From NCBI GenBank assembly GCA_018401115.1, contig JAGYKX010000003.1:1-64000 (forward strand): DNA of 64,000 nucleotides, written 5' to 3'. A model generated the notes under the pieces. That model did not search any database. It was given only the letters and a program-made list of their open reading frames with translations, and was not told the origin of the DNA. Positions within the stretch are counted from its first letter, which is position 1. Each line of letters starts with the position of its first letter. The position numbers and the translations under genes were made by a program. This DNA comes from Flavobacteriaceae bacterium. GTDB lineage: Bacteria; Bacteroidota; Bacteroidia; Flavobacteriales; Flavobacteriaceae. Positions 28,846-38,929 of this stretch are shown here, piece by piece.

Positions 28846-30077
28846 TTACCTTAAATTAAACACCCATTCTTGTGGGTTTAGCCTAGTGCTGTTCTGATAT
28901 AAATAGAATTTTAGAACAGTCTGCCCTTCAGTGTCATTAGAGGCAATTTCTCCTAGAGATTGTTTCTCTTTAACAAGGTCTCCTTTTTTTACCCCCAATG
29001 TTTTTAAGTTATAATAAGTGCTTATGAAATTTCCGTGTTTAATTTGCACCCCTAAATTCCCGCCGGGTACTGCCATAATAGCAATGACTTCTCCTTCAAA
29101 AATAGCCCTGGCCTGTGCGCCTTTTTCAGTGACAATAGTCACCCCATTATTCTGGTGTTTAATCCCAGGGTAAACAGGGTCTGAATATACGCCGTAACCT
29201 CTTTTAAGTAATCCTTTCTCCAAAGGCCAAATGAGCTTTCCCTTATTGGCTGTAAAATTATTGGCCACTCTTTTGGCTTCAGGGGTCAGCAAGAAGCTGG
29301 CACCCCTTTAAGGCCTTTGGCTTTTTTATTCGCAGCAACAATAGCCGCCTTGATCAATGCTTCAATTCTGTTCTCTAGGTCCTTAGCTTCTTTTTGCTTC
29401 TTGCGAATGGCAGCAGTATATTTTCTTTCGTTTTGCCTAATGTCATTTAAGACTTTGGCCTTTTTTTGCTTTTCAGAAAGGAGCTGCTTTTTGGCAGCTT
29501 TGTTAGACAACACCAAAGCCTCTTTGGCTTTGCGCTGCGTACTCAAAGAGCTGATCTTCTCTTCTAGTGCTTTAGTTTGAACAGCAATCCCTTCCCCTTG
29601 CTTTTTCCTGTATGTTTGGTACTGCTTTAGGTATTGCAAGCGCTTGTAGGCCATATAGAAATTCTTAGACGAAAGCAGAAAGAGCAACCTGTTTTCTTGG
29701 GCCCTGTGCAAATAGGACTTTTGAATCATTTGCGCGTACTCTTTTTTTAGTGCTGATAAGGCCTTTTGTTGGTCCTTCACTTCTTTTTGATTGGCGCTAA
29801 TTTGTCTTGTAAGTAAATTGGCTTGTTGGTTGGTAAGCCTAATGAGTTGTTCTCTAACTTTAATTTTTTTATTGGCAGTCTCTAAATCTTCCAATACTGC
29901 GCCACGTTCCCTTTTTTTTACAGATAGTAGTCGGTTCATATCTTTTATTTCCTTTTCTAGGGCAATTTTTTTAGCCTCTAGTGCTTTTTGATCCTTGGTT
30001 TGTCCAAAGGCTTGTGGCGCTATGGCTATAAAGCATAGCGACAAAAGGATGGTTATAAAAGATTTCTTGTAATGCAT
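28846..30077 (-). pseudogene. envC: EnvC-like murein hydrolase activator (M23), frameshifted
   Basis: EnvC-like proteins activate amidases in septal peptidoglycan splitting. The first ORF (30077-29286) has a signal peptide (cut after AFGQ) and a long coiled coil (about 30-245); the second (29292-28846) holds the M23/LytM domain with GYGVYSDPVYPGIKHQNNGVTI and YYNLKTLGVKKGD. They join smoothly if one G is added to the G4 run at 29303-29306 (minus strand), giving 410 residues and KGLKGGASFLLTPEAK at the junction. The LytM metal-site His/Asp set is partly missing, as in EnvC-type activators without enzyme activity. As written the gene is broken; a homopolymer error is likely. Confidence 0.88.
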
Positions 30078-30173
30078 TTAAGGAATAGAGGTTTTGAACA
30101 GAAACTACAAAATTTAAATGTGCTATAGGTTATTAAAGACTCTTTGGCAATATATTTTTGGTTTTAAATGGGA

Positions 30174-30980
30174 TTAGTCCGTGTCCATTTTTAGCTCTAA
30201 GGCTTTTAATCCCTTGGGTATTTTAAAGGGAAAAGATAGAGAGCGGTTCACACTAATATTTTTATAGCTTATCGCAACAGTTGTTTCTGTTTTAGCCGTC
30301 TGTGCAGAGACTGCTATTTCACTGGGAAGCAATAGACCATCCATTTCCGTATAAGAAGGGTATTGAATACTGAGATTGTTTTCTGAGCCTCCTTGGCTTA
30401 TTTGTGTTTGGGCAACTTTAAAATTCTTGGAGTCTATGTCTACAAAAAGCTTAAACAATGCCTGAGCTTTCTGGGGTTTTAAACGATACACCTGAGCCGT
30501 AGGCTCTACATTAAATCGCTGCTGCTTTAAATTTAAGGCAGCTTCTCCCAACAAAAGACCTTGGAGCATATTAAAATCTAAGGGCGTACCTAAAAAATTG
30601 CTCAAATCTGCAAAATCTCCCTCAAAGGAAAGATTGTTAACACTGGAATAAAAAGCTATTTTATCTGGCGTAATAAGTGCTTTACCCATACCGAAAAATA
30701 CTGAAATCCAAAGGGTCTTATCTCGCTCCATCCTGAAGGTGGCTGGAATCCCTTGGCTAGTTGACCCACTCTTGTAATCAATTTTCATTTTACCGCTTAA
30801 GGTTTTAAAATTTCCAGAAGCTGCGTAATGGTTTTTAATGACTGATTTAGCACTTAAGTTTTTTAGCCCGCCTGATTCAGAACGCGCTACAAGGGCGCCC
30901 TTCTTAGTGCCACAAGCCGTAAAAGCAAGTGTTAAAGCGAAGAAGAAAAACCTTTTGTACAGAGCGATATTCCAAGACAT
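30174..30980 (-). CDS. DUF4292 lipoprotein
   Basis: Lipoprotein of 268 residues, with lipobox FTAC after a hydrophobic signal. The beta-rich body (SGKMKIDYKS, GIPATFRMERDKTLWISVFFGMGKA, RFNVEPTAQVYRL) resembles the LolA/LolB-like fold of the DUF4292 family, which is common in Bacteroidota and has no proven function. It lies between dut and envC on one strand; the envelope setting hints at lipoprotein or LPS handling. In related genomes I recall a TPR gene between dut and this one; here only 160 non-coding bases are present. Confidence 0.8.
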   Translation of the reverse strand: MSWNIALYKRFFFFALTLAFTACGTKKGALVARSESGGLKNLSAKSVIKNHYAASGNFKTLSGKMKIDYKSGSTSQGIPATFRMERDKTLWISVFFGMGKALITPDKIAFYSSVNNLSFEGDFADLSNFLGTPLDFNMLQGLLLGEAALNLKQQRFNVEPTAQVYRLKPQKAQALFKLFVDIDSKNFKVAQTQISQGGSENNLSIQYPSYTEMDGLLLPSEIAVSAQTAKTETTVAISYKNISVNRSLSFPFKIPKGLKALELKMDTD

Positions 30981-31140
30981 GCCTTTTGATTTTTTTTTGA
31001 AGTAATACGATACAAAGATACAATTTTGGCGCCAAGATTACTTCTGTCAGACAACACCAATTAATTGGCTCCTTGTATACATCTAATACAGCGCAATTGC
31101 AGGAGCCCTGTTTTGGAAGCGGCACCAATTCGTGTCACGC

Positions 31141-31575
31141 TTATTTAATTCCAGTACTTCCAAAACCACCAGAACCTCTTTCACTGTCTTCCAAAGTATC
31201 TGTCAGTTCCCATTGGGCGCGCTCGTATTTAGCCAAGACCATTTGGGCAATCCGATCTCCGTCTTCTATGGTGAAAGGATCTGTGGAAAGGTTTACAAGA
31301 ATAACGCCTACATCTCCCCTATAATCTGCATCTATAGTTCCAGGTGCATTCAACACCGTAATCCCGTGTTTGGCAGCCAGACCACTTCTAGGCCTTACTT
31401 GTGCCTCTGTACCGGCTGGCAAAGCTATATGAAGCCCTGTGGGGATTACTTTTCGCTCCATGGGCGCTAGTGTGACAGGCGCTGGAAGGTGAGCCCTTAA
31501 ATCCATTCCAGCAGCCGCTATAGTTTCGTAAGACGGAAGTGCGTGGGCACTTTTGTTAATGATCTTAATCTTCAT
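31141..31575 (-). CDS. dut: dUTP diphosphatase
   Basis: Trimeric dUTPase, converting dUTP to dUMP and diphosphate. The 144 residues carry all five motifs: AAGMDLRAH (1), [10 protein letters not shown] (2), [17 protein letters not shown] (3), [10 protein letters not shown] (4) and the C-terminal GSGGFGSTG (5). Length is normal. Its start overlaps the flippase 3' end by 11 bases, indicating coupled translation. Confidence 0.97.
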   Translation of the reverse strand: MKIKIINKSAHALPSYETIAAAGMDLRAHLPAPVTLAPMERKVIPTGLHIALPAGTEAQVRPRSGLAAKHGITVLNAPGTIDADYRGDVGVILVNLSTDPFTIEDGDRIAQMVLAKYERAQWELTDTLEDSERGSGGFGSTGIK

Positions 31576-33111
31576 TACTTCTTAATTTTTTTAAATTTTT
31601 AAACTCCAAACCAGCTGTTATTAAGAGGAATCCTACTAAAAATAGACTCCCCAAAATCATTTGCCCAGGGAATACATAGAAGGAAAGACCGCCTAAAAGA
31701 ACTGCTGTACTCAAATAACCCGCTATTTTTCCCAAAGGATAATTTATGGGGTACTTTTTGCGCCCTATCATATAAGAGGCCATGGCCATACTCCCGTAAG
31801 CAGCTAAAGTTGCTATAGCGGCCGCATAGTAGCCTATGATTGGAATGCCTATAAAATTCACCACAAGGGTAATGGCGGCACCTCCTATAGAAATATAAGC
31901 CCCGTAATGGGTTTGGTCTGTTACTTTATACCAAACTGATAGGTTGTGGTAAATACCCAGGAATAAACTGGCCAGTAAAATGATGGGCACCACTTCTATC
32001 GCTTCCCAATAGCTTGAATTTCTAATAAACAAGGTTTTAATAAGATCTATATACACCAATACCCCTAGAAAAATTACACAGCCAAAAATCACAAAATACT
32101 GCGTAATAACGGCATAGGCCCTTTGGGGGTTCTTTGACTTGGCATGGCTAAAGAAAAAGGGCTCAATTCCCATTCTAAATGCGGTGGCAAATAGGGTCAT
32201 GAACAAGGCCAATTTGTAACAAGCGGCGTATTTACCGAGTTCACTAGCGGCCACAGCTTCAGGCAGTAGTTTGGCCAATAAAATTTTGTCAAATACCTCA
32301 TTGATGGTGAAAGCTATTCCAGCAATCATCACAGGAAATGCGTATCTCATCATGCGTTTGAACAGGGGGTGTCAAAACCAAAACGCAGTCCTTTATACTG
32401 ACCAGAAAGCAATATAAAAGTACTGGCAGAGGCTATGGTATTGGCTATAAAAATATAGGCAATCTCAAAATTGGGCCTATAGAAGCCCACCAGCCAGTGG
32501 CGTATGGAGGCGCTGTTTTCAAGGGTAGCGTCTGCGGTGAAAGAGGCATCGGCTCCAAAAGCCAAAGAATTATTCGCAGAAGCATCTATGGAAGCCTCTA
32601 AACCTGCCAAATAAGGCAAGCCTATCAGAAATAAAAGATTGAGTCCTAAATTGAGTCCTACGTTCGCTGTTTTTAAGACCGCGTACTTCGCTGGGCGTCC
32701 TTCTGCCCTGAGTTTAGCAAAGGGTATGACCACCAAAGCGTCTAAGCCCATAATGGCAATGGCATAGCCTAGGTATTCTAGTTTAATGTCTGTCAATGAA
32801 GACAAAGAAGGCAAGGCCATAGTGGCTATTAAAACAAAGACAAAGGTAGACGCTATAATAGACCAAAGCGAAGTAGCCACTACCTTCTGCCTATCAGAAG
32901 TGTTGGTGTAAAACCTAAAAAAAGCGGTTTCCATACCATAAGCCAAAAGCACATTAAAAAGGGCAAACCAAGAAAAAATAATGGTCACCTCTCCAAAACC
33001 GGCCGTAGCCAAAATATCGGTATAGAGCGGGAGAAGCAAGAAGGACAATATTCTTGGCAGCACAGTCGCTATTCCATAAACAAAGGTCTGGGCAAATAAT
33101 TTTTTAAACAA
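31565..33111 (-). pseudogene. Polysaccharide flippase (Wzx/MATE-like), frameshifted
   Basis: Multi-helix membrane protein of the oligosaccharide flippase superfamily, moving lipid-linked sugars across the inner membrane. The N-terminal half (253 codons, 32350-33111) ends at FGFDTPCSNA, and the rest (31565-32353) starts at MMRYAFPVMIAGIAF. A missing C in the C5 run at 32365-32369 explains the split: with C6 the junction reads DTPLFKRMMRYAF, giving 515 residues, the normal length. An Ala/Ser/Asp-rich hydrophilic stretch near residues 178-208 is unusual. Likely exports a surface glycan precursor. Homopolymer error is the favoured reason for the break. Confidence 0.88.
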
Positions 33112-33160
33112 GCTGTGTTCGTTTGGGCCTTATGGCAAATCGTTGGGTTTAAAAATACAA

Positions 33161-33182
33161 AAACCCCAGCAAGCTGGGGTTT
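33161..33182 (-). terminator. Terminator of the atp operon
   Basis: AAACCCCAGC / GCTGGGGTTT, a 10-bp stem with a 2-base centre, followed by a T run on the minus strand, 60 bases after the atpG stop. Confidence 0.85.
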
Positions 33183-33242
33183 ATTTGTGTATTATTTATC
33201 GCTAATGCCCTGTAAAAAAAGCATTTAAGACAAGCTAAATAT

Positions 33243-34100
33243 TTAATCATTTAAAGCCTCAGCGCCCCCAACAATCTCTAAGATTTCGTTGGTAATAGCT
33301 GCCTGACGTGCTTTGTTGTACGTTAATTTCAATTGATCTCTAAGATCTGTGGCATTGTCTGTAGCCTTGTGCATGGCGGTCATTCTAGCGCCGTGCTCAG
33401 AGGCAAAAGAATCTCTGATTCCTTTGAAAAGCTGTGTTTTTAGTGCTTTTGGCACCAATTCACTCACGATCTCTGCCTTTCCAGGCTCAAAGATATAATC
33501 AGATTCAGCTGCAGCGCCTACCACAGGTACAATGGGTAAAAATTGTTCTGTAGTGACTATTTGCGTCGCTGCGTTTTTAAATTTATTGTAGATCAAGACA
33601 ATTTTGTCGAACTTCTCTGTAGCAAAATCAGCCATTAAGCGGTCTGCAATCTCACTGACGTTAGCGAAAGTAAGGTCCTCGTAAATAGCGCTTTCATTAG
33701 ATATCAAAGGAAAGTTTTTTCCTAAAATATCTGCAGATTTCTTTCCTACAGCCATAATGGAAACCTCTTTTCCAGCATAGGTATCTTTGGCTAAATGCTG
33801 TGCTTGTTTAATCACGTTGGTGTTAAAAGCACCACAAAGACCACGGTTAGAAGTAATGGCCACCAATAGGATGTTGTTTTCCTCACGAACGGCTGCATAC
33901 TTGCTTGCGTCTGAACTTTCAATACTACCGCTCAAAGACTGTAATAAATCTGTAAGGGTGTCTGAGTAAGGACGCATGGCCGTAATAGCATCTTGTGCTT
34001 TTTTTAGCTTCGCCGCAGACACCATCTTCATGGCAGAGGTGATCTGCATGGTAGAAGACACCGAGGCTATTCTATTACGTATTTCTTTTAAGTTTGCCAT
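33243..34100 (-). CDS. atpG: ATP synthase F1 gamma subunit
   Basis: Central rotor stalk of the F1 motor, 285 residues. The N-terminal helix ANLKEIRNRIASVSSTMQITSAMKMVSAAKLKKA and the C-terminal helix with NDLRDQLKLTYNKARQAAITNEILEIVGGAEAL-type sequence are the paired coiled coil. Last gene of this atp block. The beta and epsilon subunits are not downstream. Confidence 0.97.
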   Translation of the reverse strand: MANLKEIRNRIASVSSTMQITSAMKMVSAAKLKKAQDAITAMRPYSDTLTDLLQSLSGSIESSDASKYAAVREENNILLVAITSNRGLCGAFNTNVIKQAQHLAKDTYAGKEVSIMAVGKKSADILGKNFPLISNESAIYEDLTFANVSEIADRLMADFATEKFDKIVLIYNKFKNAATQIVTTEQFLPIVPVVGAAAESDYIFEPGKAEIVSELVPKALKTQLFKGIRDSFASEHGARMTAMHKATDNATDLRDQLKLTYNKARQAAITNEILEIVGGAEALND

Positions 34101-34122
34101 GTCTGGTTTTCCTTAGTTTGGC

Positions 34123-35697
34123 TTAGTATTTAGCAGATAATTCCTCACAAACCGCTGCAAGCGTATCTGTTACCTCATCTGTTAATTTTCCTGCTTTTAA
34201 TTGATCTAACACATCTCTGTGTTTCGCATTTAAATACTCAATATAGGCTATTTCAAACGCTTTAATTTGATCTACAGGTACCTTCTTTAAAAGGTTTTTA
34301 GATCCTGCATAAATAATTGCTACCTGATCCTCTACGGTGAATGGGTCATTTTGAGCCTGCTTTAAAATCTCTACGTTTCTACGTCCTTTTTCAATCACGT
34401 TTAAAGTAGCCGCATCTAGGTCAGAACCGAATTTAGCAAAAGCCTCTAGTTCTCTAAACTGCGCCTGGTCCAACTTAAGCGTACCAGCAACTTTTTTCAT
34501 GGATTTAATCTGTGCGTTACCTCCTACCCTAGATACCGAGATACCTACATTAATAGCAGGACGAACCCCTTGGTTAAATAAATCTTGCTCCAAGAAGATC
34601 TGACCATCCGTAATAGAAATTACGTTGGTAGGGATATAGGCAGAAACGTCCCCCGCCTGAGTTTCAATAATTGGCAATGCCGTTAATGAACCGCCTCCTT
34701 TAACGATAGGCTTTAAAGAATCTGGCAAATCGTTCATGTCTTTTGCAATGGCGTCGTCTGCAATGACCTTAGCAGCACGCTCTAACAATCTTGAGTGCAA
34801 GAAGAATACATCTCCAGGGTATGCCTCACGTCCCGGTGGACGTCTTAACAATAAAGACACCTCACGATACGCAACGGCTTGCTTGGAAAGGTCGTCATAT
34901 ATAATTAAAGCCGGTCTACCTGTATCTCTGAAATACTCCCCAATAGCAGCGCCCGCAAATGGAGCGTATACTTGCATTGGTGCGGGATCAGACGCATTGG
35001 CTGCTACAATAGTAGTGTAAGCCAAAGCCCCTTTATCTTCTAATGTCTGCGCAATGGCAGCTACTGTAGATGCTTTTTGACCAATGGCCACATAGATACA
35101 GTACACTGGCTCACCAGCGTCATAAAATTCTTTTTGATTTAAGATGGTGTCAATACAAACCGTAGTCTTCCCGGTCTGACGGTCACCAATCACCAATTCA
35201 CGTTGTCCTCTACCTACTGGGATCATGGCGTCTATTGCTTTAATTCCGGTCTGTAATGGCTCTGTTACTGGCTGACGGAAAATAACCCCTGGTGCCTTAC
35301 GCTCCAATGGCATTTCATAAACAGTTCCTTCTATAGGACCTTTACCGTCAATAGGCTGTCCTAAGGTGTCTACCACACGTCCTACAATACCTTCACCTAC
35401 TTTAATAGAAGCAATACGCTCGGTGCGCTTTACGGTAGTTCCTTCCGTAATGTCTCTAGATGGGCTTAATAATACCACCCCTACATGGTCTTCTTCTAGG
35501 TTCAATACAATTCCTTGTACGCCTCCGTCAAATTCCACCAATTCTCCATACTGCACATTAGACAAACCGTATACGCGGGCAATACCATCACCCACTTGTA
35601 ATACAGTACCCACCTCGTTCAAAGAGGCTTGTGCATTAAATCCTGCTAATTGATCTTTTAAAATTGCAGATACTTCTGCGGCTTTTACTCCTGCCAT
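34123..35697 (-). CDS. atpA: ATP synthase F1 alpha subunit
   Basis: Non-catalytic nucleotide-binding subunit of F1, 524 residues. Walker A is [14 protein letters not shown], and the Walker B region [35 protein letters not shown] holds the family signature. Length is slightly above the E. coli form, as common in the phylum. It lies 4 bases after atpH and 22 bases before atpG. Confidence 0.98.
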   Translation of the reverse strand: MAGVKAAEVSAILKDQLAGFNAQASLNEVGTVLQVGDGIARVYGLSNVQYGELVEFDGGVQGIVLNLEEDHVGVVLLSPSRDITEGTTVKRTERIASIKVGEGIVGRVVDTLGQPIDGKGPIEGTVYEMPLERKAPGVIFRQPVTEPLQTGIKAIDAMIPVGRGQRELVIGDRQTGKTTVCIDTILNQKEFYDAGEPVYCIYVAIGQKASTVAAIAQTLEDKGALAYTTIVAANASDPAPMQVYAPFAGAAIGEYFRDTGRPALIIYDDLSKQAVAYREVSLLLRRPPGREAYPGDVFFLHSRLLERAAKVIADDAIAKDMNDLPDSLKPIVKGGGSLTALPIIETQAGDVSAYIPTNVISITDGQIFLEQDLFNQGVRPAINVGISVSRVGGNAQIKSMKKVAGTLKLDQAQFRELEAFAKFGSDLDAATLNVIEKGRRNVEILKQAQNDPFTVEDQVAIIYAGSKNLLKKVPVDQIKAFEIAYIEYLNAKHRDVLDQLKAGKLTDEVTDTLAAVCEELSAKY

Positions 35698-35700
35698 GTT

Positions 35701-36237
35701 CTAGATATTTGTAAATTCTCTTTCTAACTGCTGCAATTGAGCAGCAACACTTGCGTTGTATTGTAAATCTCCCACTCTTAAAATAAACCCTCCTAAAAGG
35801 CTTGGGTCTACTAGATTGGTAATGGTCACCTCTTTATTGATTAATTTGGCTACCTTCTCTTTTATTTCTTTTTCTAGGCTTTCGCTTAACGCTACAGCCG
35901 ACGTCACTACCGCATTGGCCTTACCCTGTGCCGCCTCATATAATTCTGTAAAAGCTATTGCAACCGCCAAGCTAAGTCCTGAGCGTTTATTGTCTAATAA
36001 AGCCTTAAAAGTTTGGGCAACCAGTGGCTGTACTGCCGTAAATACCGCCTCAAATCCTGCTTGCTTTTGCGTGGCAGTCAATGTTGGGTTGGCTAAGAAA
36101 GATTTAAAATCTTCGTTGCCGCCAATAATAGTAGCCATTTCTTGCATGTCTGCAGCAACAGCATCCAAAACATTGGTCTCTTGGGCTTGTTGTAACAAAG
36201 CTTTTGCATAACGAATGGCAGCTCTAGAGTTGGTCAT
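35701..36237 (-). CDS. atpH: ATP synthase F1 delta subunit
   Basis: Peripheral stalk subunit (OSCP-like), 178 residues. The N-terminal helical domain begins SRAAIRYAKALLQQAQE, and the C-terminal part contains DPSLLGGFILRVGDLQYNASVAAQL, the most conserved OSCP segment. It starts 4 bases after the atpF stop. Confidence 0.96.
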   Translation of the reverse strand: MTNSRAAIRYAKALLQQAQETNVLDAVAADMQEMATIIGGNEDFKSFLANPTLTATQKQAGFEAVFTAVQPLVAQTFKALLDNKRSGLSLAVAIAFTELYEAAQGKANAVVTSAVALSESLEKEIKEKVAKLINKEVTITNLVDPSLLGGFILRVGDLQYNASVAAQLQQLEREFTNI

Positions 36238-36241
36238 AATG

Positions 36242-36742
36242 CTAGTTTAATTTCATATCACCGAGAGCGTCAGAAACTAATTTCTGCTGCTTGTCTCCAT
36301 TAGACAATTCACTTTTGATTACTTTCTCAGCAATCGCTACAGATAAAGTAGCTACTTGCTTCTTTATGTCTGCGACAGCCGCTTTCTTTTCAGATTCAAT
36401 AGCTTCTTGAGCTTGTTGCAACATTTTATCTCCTTCTGATTTAGCCAATTCCTTAGCGTCAGAAATCATTCTTTCTTTTAATTCACGAGCTTCTTTAAGC
36501 ATGGCTTCTCTTTCTGCTCTAGCGTCTTTTAATAACTGATCGTTATTTGCCGTTAAGCTTTCCATGTCTTTCTTAGCCTGCTCAGCACTATCTAGTGCAT
36601 TTTGAATACCTTCTTCACGTTCTTGTAAAGCCGTTAGAATCGGTTTCCAGGCAAATTTTACCATCAGTAAAATAAGGGCTATCAATAATATGGTAGACAC
36701 TAAAAATAGTCCTGGAGAAAAGTCGTTTAATAAAGTTTCCAT
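36242..36742 (-). CDS. atpF: ATP synthase F0 b subunit
   Basis: Peripheral stalk, 166 residues: one N-terminal membrane helix (about 10-30, LFLVSTILLIALILLMVKFAWKP) and a long charged coiled coil. It is separated from atpE by 81 bases that contain a terminator-like hairpin, so it may be made at a lower level than the c subunit. Confidence 0.96.
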   Translation of the reverse strand: METLLNDFSPGLFLVSTILLIALILLMVKFAWKPILTALQEREEGIQNALDSAEQAKKDMESLTANNDQLLKDARAEREAMLKEARELKERMISDAKELAKSEGDKMLQQAQEAIESEKKAAVADIKKQVATLSVAIAEKVIKSELSNGDKQQKLVSDALGDMKLN

Positions 36743-36768
36743 AAAAAGGGGTTTGCTTTTTTTAATTT

Positions 36769-36804
36769 AAAAAACATTCTCTACGGCCAATCGCCGTAGA
36801 GAAT
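36769..36804 (-). terminator. Hairpin with T run between atpE and atpF
   Basis: A perfect 12-bp inverted repeat ATTCTCTACGGC/GCCGTAGAGAAT with a 5-base loop, followed on the minus strand by G and six T. It begins 20 bases after the atpE stop. It resembles an intrinsic terminator inside the operon, and probably works as a partial terminator or 3' stabiliser giving more c-subunit mRNA. Confidence 0.75.
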
Positions 36805-36823
36805 GAAATCTTTTCAAAAGTTC

Positions 36824-37030
<207 letters not shown>

Positions 37031-37076
37031 TTAAATTAAAAAAACGCTCTTTAAAGCTTTCGTTTTATATTGTTTG

Positions 37077-38198
37077 TTAATGATGTTCGTGTTCTGCTAC
37101 TGCCATACCAATAAATAAGGCAGAGAGCATGGTAAAAATATAGGCTTGTAAGAAGGCTACCAATACTTCAATTAATGTGATAAAGAAAGACAACACAAAA
37201 GACAATGAAGTAGCCCCCACAACACCTAAAGTTTCTCTAAGAGTAAACATAATCGCTATTAAACTCATCACCACAATATGTCCTGCAGAGATGTTGGCAA
37301 ACAAACGCACCAACAAAGAGAAAGGCTTTATGAGAAGGGCTCCTGCCAATTCAATAATAGCCAAAACAGGTCTCAATAAATAGGGTACCCCTGGCATCCA
37401 TAATATATGTAACCAATAATCTTTGTTCCCGCTTGCGGTGTATATCACAAGTGTCAGTACCGCTAAAGCAGCAGTCACAGCCAATTGGCCCGTAACATTA
37501 AACCCTAAAGGTGTCAGTCCCACTAAGTTTAAACTCCAGATGAAAAAGAACACGGTTAATAAGTATCCCGTAAATTTTCTGTGTTTTTTCTCCCCAATAT
37601 TGGGTCTAGCAATTTCATCCCTAACGTACAACACCAATGGTTCCAACACCCTACCAAAACCTGTAGGCACTTGTTTTGTTTTGTATTGTCTTGCCAAAGA
37701 AGAAAAGGCCAATAACAATAGTAATCCTATCATTAGAATTCCCATGACACTCTTTGTAATGGAAAGATCTAAAGTTTGAGCAGCATTTATAGGGTGGTGG
37801 GCCTCGTCAAAAGCAACTTCTGTAGCGCCCTGAGACAATTCGTATATTTTACCGTGAAGCTTTACTAAGTTTAATCCGTCTTTTTCTACGACTACCTTAC
37901 CGTTGTCGTCATGATGGAAAGCAGAAGACATAAATGAAATAATTCCCTTACTGGTCTTTACAATCACGGGCAATGGAAAACCAAAGTGGTGTCTTTCTCC
38001 TTCGCTGTCTGAATAAGAAAATAAACTAAAGTCATGAGAATCCTTAATGTGGTGTAAAATATACGCTTCTACCTCACTCTTAGTGTCTACAATTCCTCCT
38101 TCTTGTGGATCCGAATTGGCATACGAAACAAAAGTAGTCGTGAACGCTAATACCAACAAGGCAAAGATCTGGCGGTATTTTGTTGTTTTATTCTTCAT
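37077..38198 (-). CDS. atpB: ATP synthase F0 a subunit
   Basis: Channel subunit of F0, 373 residues counting from the ATG at 38198. The track start (TTG at 38234) lies inside the promoter and is rejected. The N-terminus has a signal-like hydrophobic stretch (IFALLVLAFTTTFVSYA) and a soluble domain of about 110 residues with many histidines before the usual five or six helices; this extension is typical of the phylum. The channel arginine lies in LLVRLFANISAGHIV. It heads the atpBEFHAG unit with a strong promoter. Confidence 0.95.
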   Translation of the reverse strand: MKNKTTKYRQIFALLVLAFTTTFVSYANSDPQEGGIVDTKSEVEAYILHHIKDSHDFSLFSYSDSEGERHHFGFPLPVIVKTSKGIISFMSSAFHHDDNGKVVVEKDGLNLVKLHGKIYELSQGATEVAFDEAHHPINAAQTLDLSITKSVMGILMIGLLLLLAFSSLARQYKTKQVPTGFGRVLEPLVLYVRDEIARPNIGEKKHRKFTGYLLTVFFFIWSLNLVGLTPLGFNVTGQLAVTAALAVLTLVIYTASGNKDYWLHILWMPGVPYLLRPVLAIIELAGALLIKPFSLLVRLFANISAGHIVVMSLIAIMFTLRETLGVVGATSLSFVLSFFITLIEVLVAFLQAYIFTMLSALFIGMAVAEHEHH

Positions 38199-38231
38199 TA
38201 AAATATAAAATAGACGCTTAAAAATTTTGCG

Positions 38232-38261
38232 CAAATGTAAGCATATTCTATAAAAAACAAA
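38232..38261 (-). promoter_or_regulatory. Promoter of the atpBEFHAG operon
   Basis: On the minus strand TTTG (38258-38261), 18 bases, then TACATTTG (38232-38239), a full match to the -33/-7 pattern. The leader to the 38198 ATG would be about 27 bases. It shows the atp genes can be transcribed apart from sprE, bactofilin and atpZ. Confidence 0.8.
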
Positions 38262-38274
38262 CTCTATTTATAGA

Positions 38275-38580
38275 TTAAATCTGTCCTGAAGGGCTTTGCT
38301 TAAATATTTTTGAAAGAAATAAAACCTCCACCGCTAAAAAAAACAAAACAGGAAAAAGAATATTGACTTTTTCTTGAAGGCTAAGGGAGAGCTCTTCTAA
38401 AAATAAGAAAGGAAATGATTTATAAAAAAATATCCCTTTTAAAGGAACCCCAAACAGGTATAAAAAACCCACATAGTCTTTGGTTTTGGGGTTTTTAGAA
38501 AGTAAATAACATATCCCTACAACCACTGTACTGGCTATAAGGTTAAAAAATAAGTGTTCTTCAATGAGTAGCTGGTTCAT
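38275..38580 (-). CDS. DUF6168 family membrane protein
   Basis: Small membrane protein of 101 residues from the ATG at 38580 (MNQLLIEEHLFFNLIAS); the track uses an upstream in-frame start at 38613, but the later ATG gives a more natural N-terminus. Three hydrophobic helices are visible, the last in KVNILFPVLFFLAVEVLFL. I recognise it as the DUF6168 type that sits before atpB in flavobacteria. It may take the place of AtpI as an assembly helper, but this is inference. It follows atpZ by 89 bases. Confidence 0.72.
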   Translation of the reverse strand: MNQLLIEEHLFFNLIASTVVVGICYLLSKNPKTKDYVGFLYLFGVPLKGIFFYKSFPFLFLEELSLSLQEKVNILFPVLFFLAVEVLFLSKIFKQSPSGQI

Positions 38581-38669
38581 GAAATATAGCTGTAAATAAT
38601 TGTAGTGGGTCAAGAGCGCTGTTGCAGTGGCCTAAGGTTTTGGTGGTGTTTAAAGCTTTAGGCATCATC

Positions 38670-38885
38670 TTATTGGGCTTTAGCTTGTTTGATCATAGCG
38701 TAAATGGCTAGCGCTATAGACAACAAAGTGAGGCTTATTTCTAAAAAACTCCATTGCATTTTTTGATCCAACCAACTGCCTAATAAGTTTCCCCCATAAA
38801 TGGTCAAACCCATCTGAATTCCCATTCCAGACACTTTTGCCAAAGCCTTTAATGGGTTGTCATTGGGCTTTTTTTCTGGAGACAT
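38670..38885 (-). CDS. AtpZ/AtpI family protein
   Basis: Small protein of 71 residues with two membrane helices (GMGIQMGLTIYGGNLLGSWLDQK and FLEISLTLLSIALAIYAMI) and a basic C-terminus. This is the AtpZ/AtpI family pattern, accessory proteins coded next to ATP synthase operons and linked to c-ring assembly or magnesium uptake. Its place upstream of atpB supports the call. Confidence 0.82.
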   Translation of the reverse strand: MSPEKKPNDNPLKALAKVSGMGIQMGLTIYGGNLLGSWLDQKMQWSFLEISLTLLSIALAIYAMIKQAKAQ

Positions 38886-38929
38886 ATGGCGGTTTCTAAG
38901 GGTGTCTTATCTATTTTAAGTAGGATAAC

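Noticed and set aside
38199-38234. TTG start of atpB at 38234 from the ORF track
   Set aside because: The TTG overlaps the -7 box of the atp promoter; the ATG at 38198 gives a proper signal-like N-terminus.
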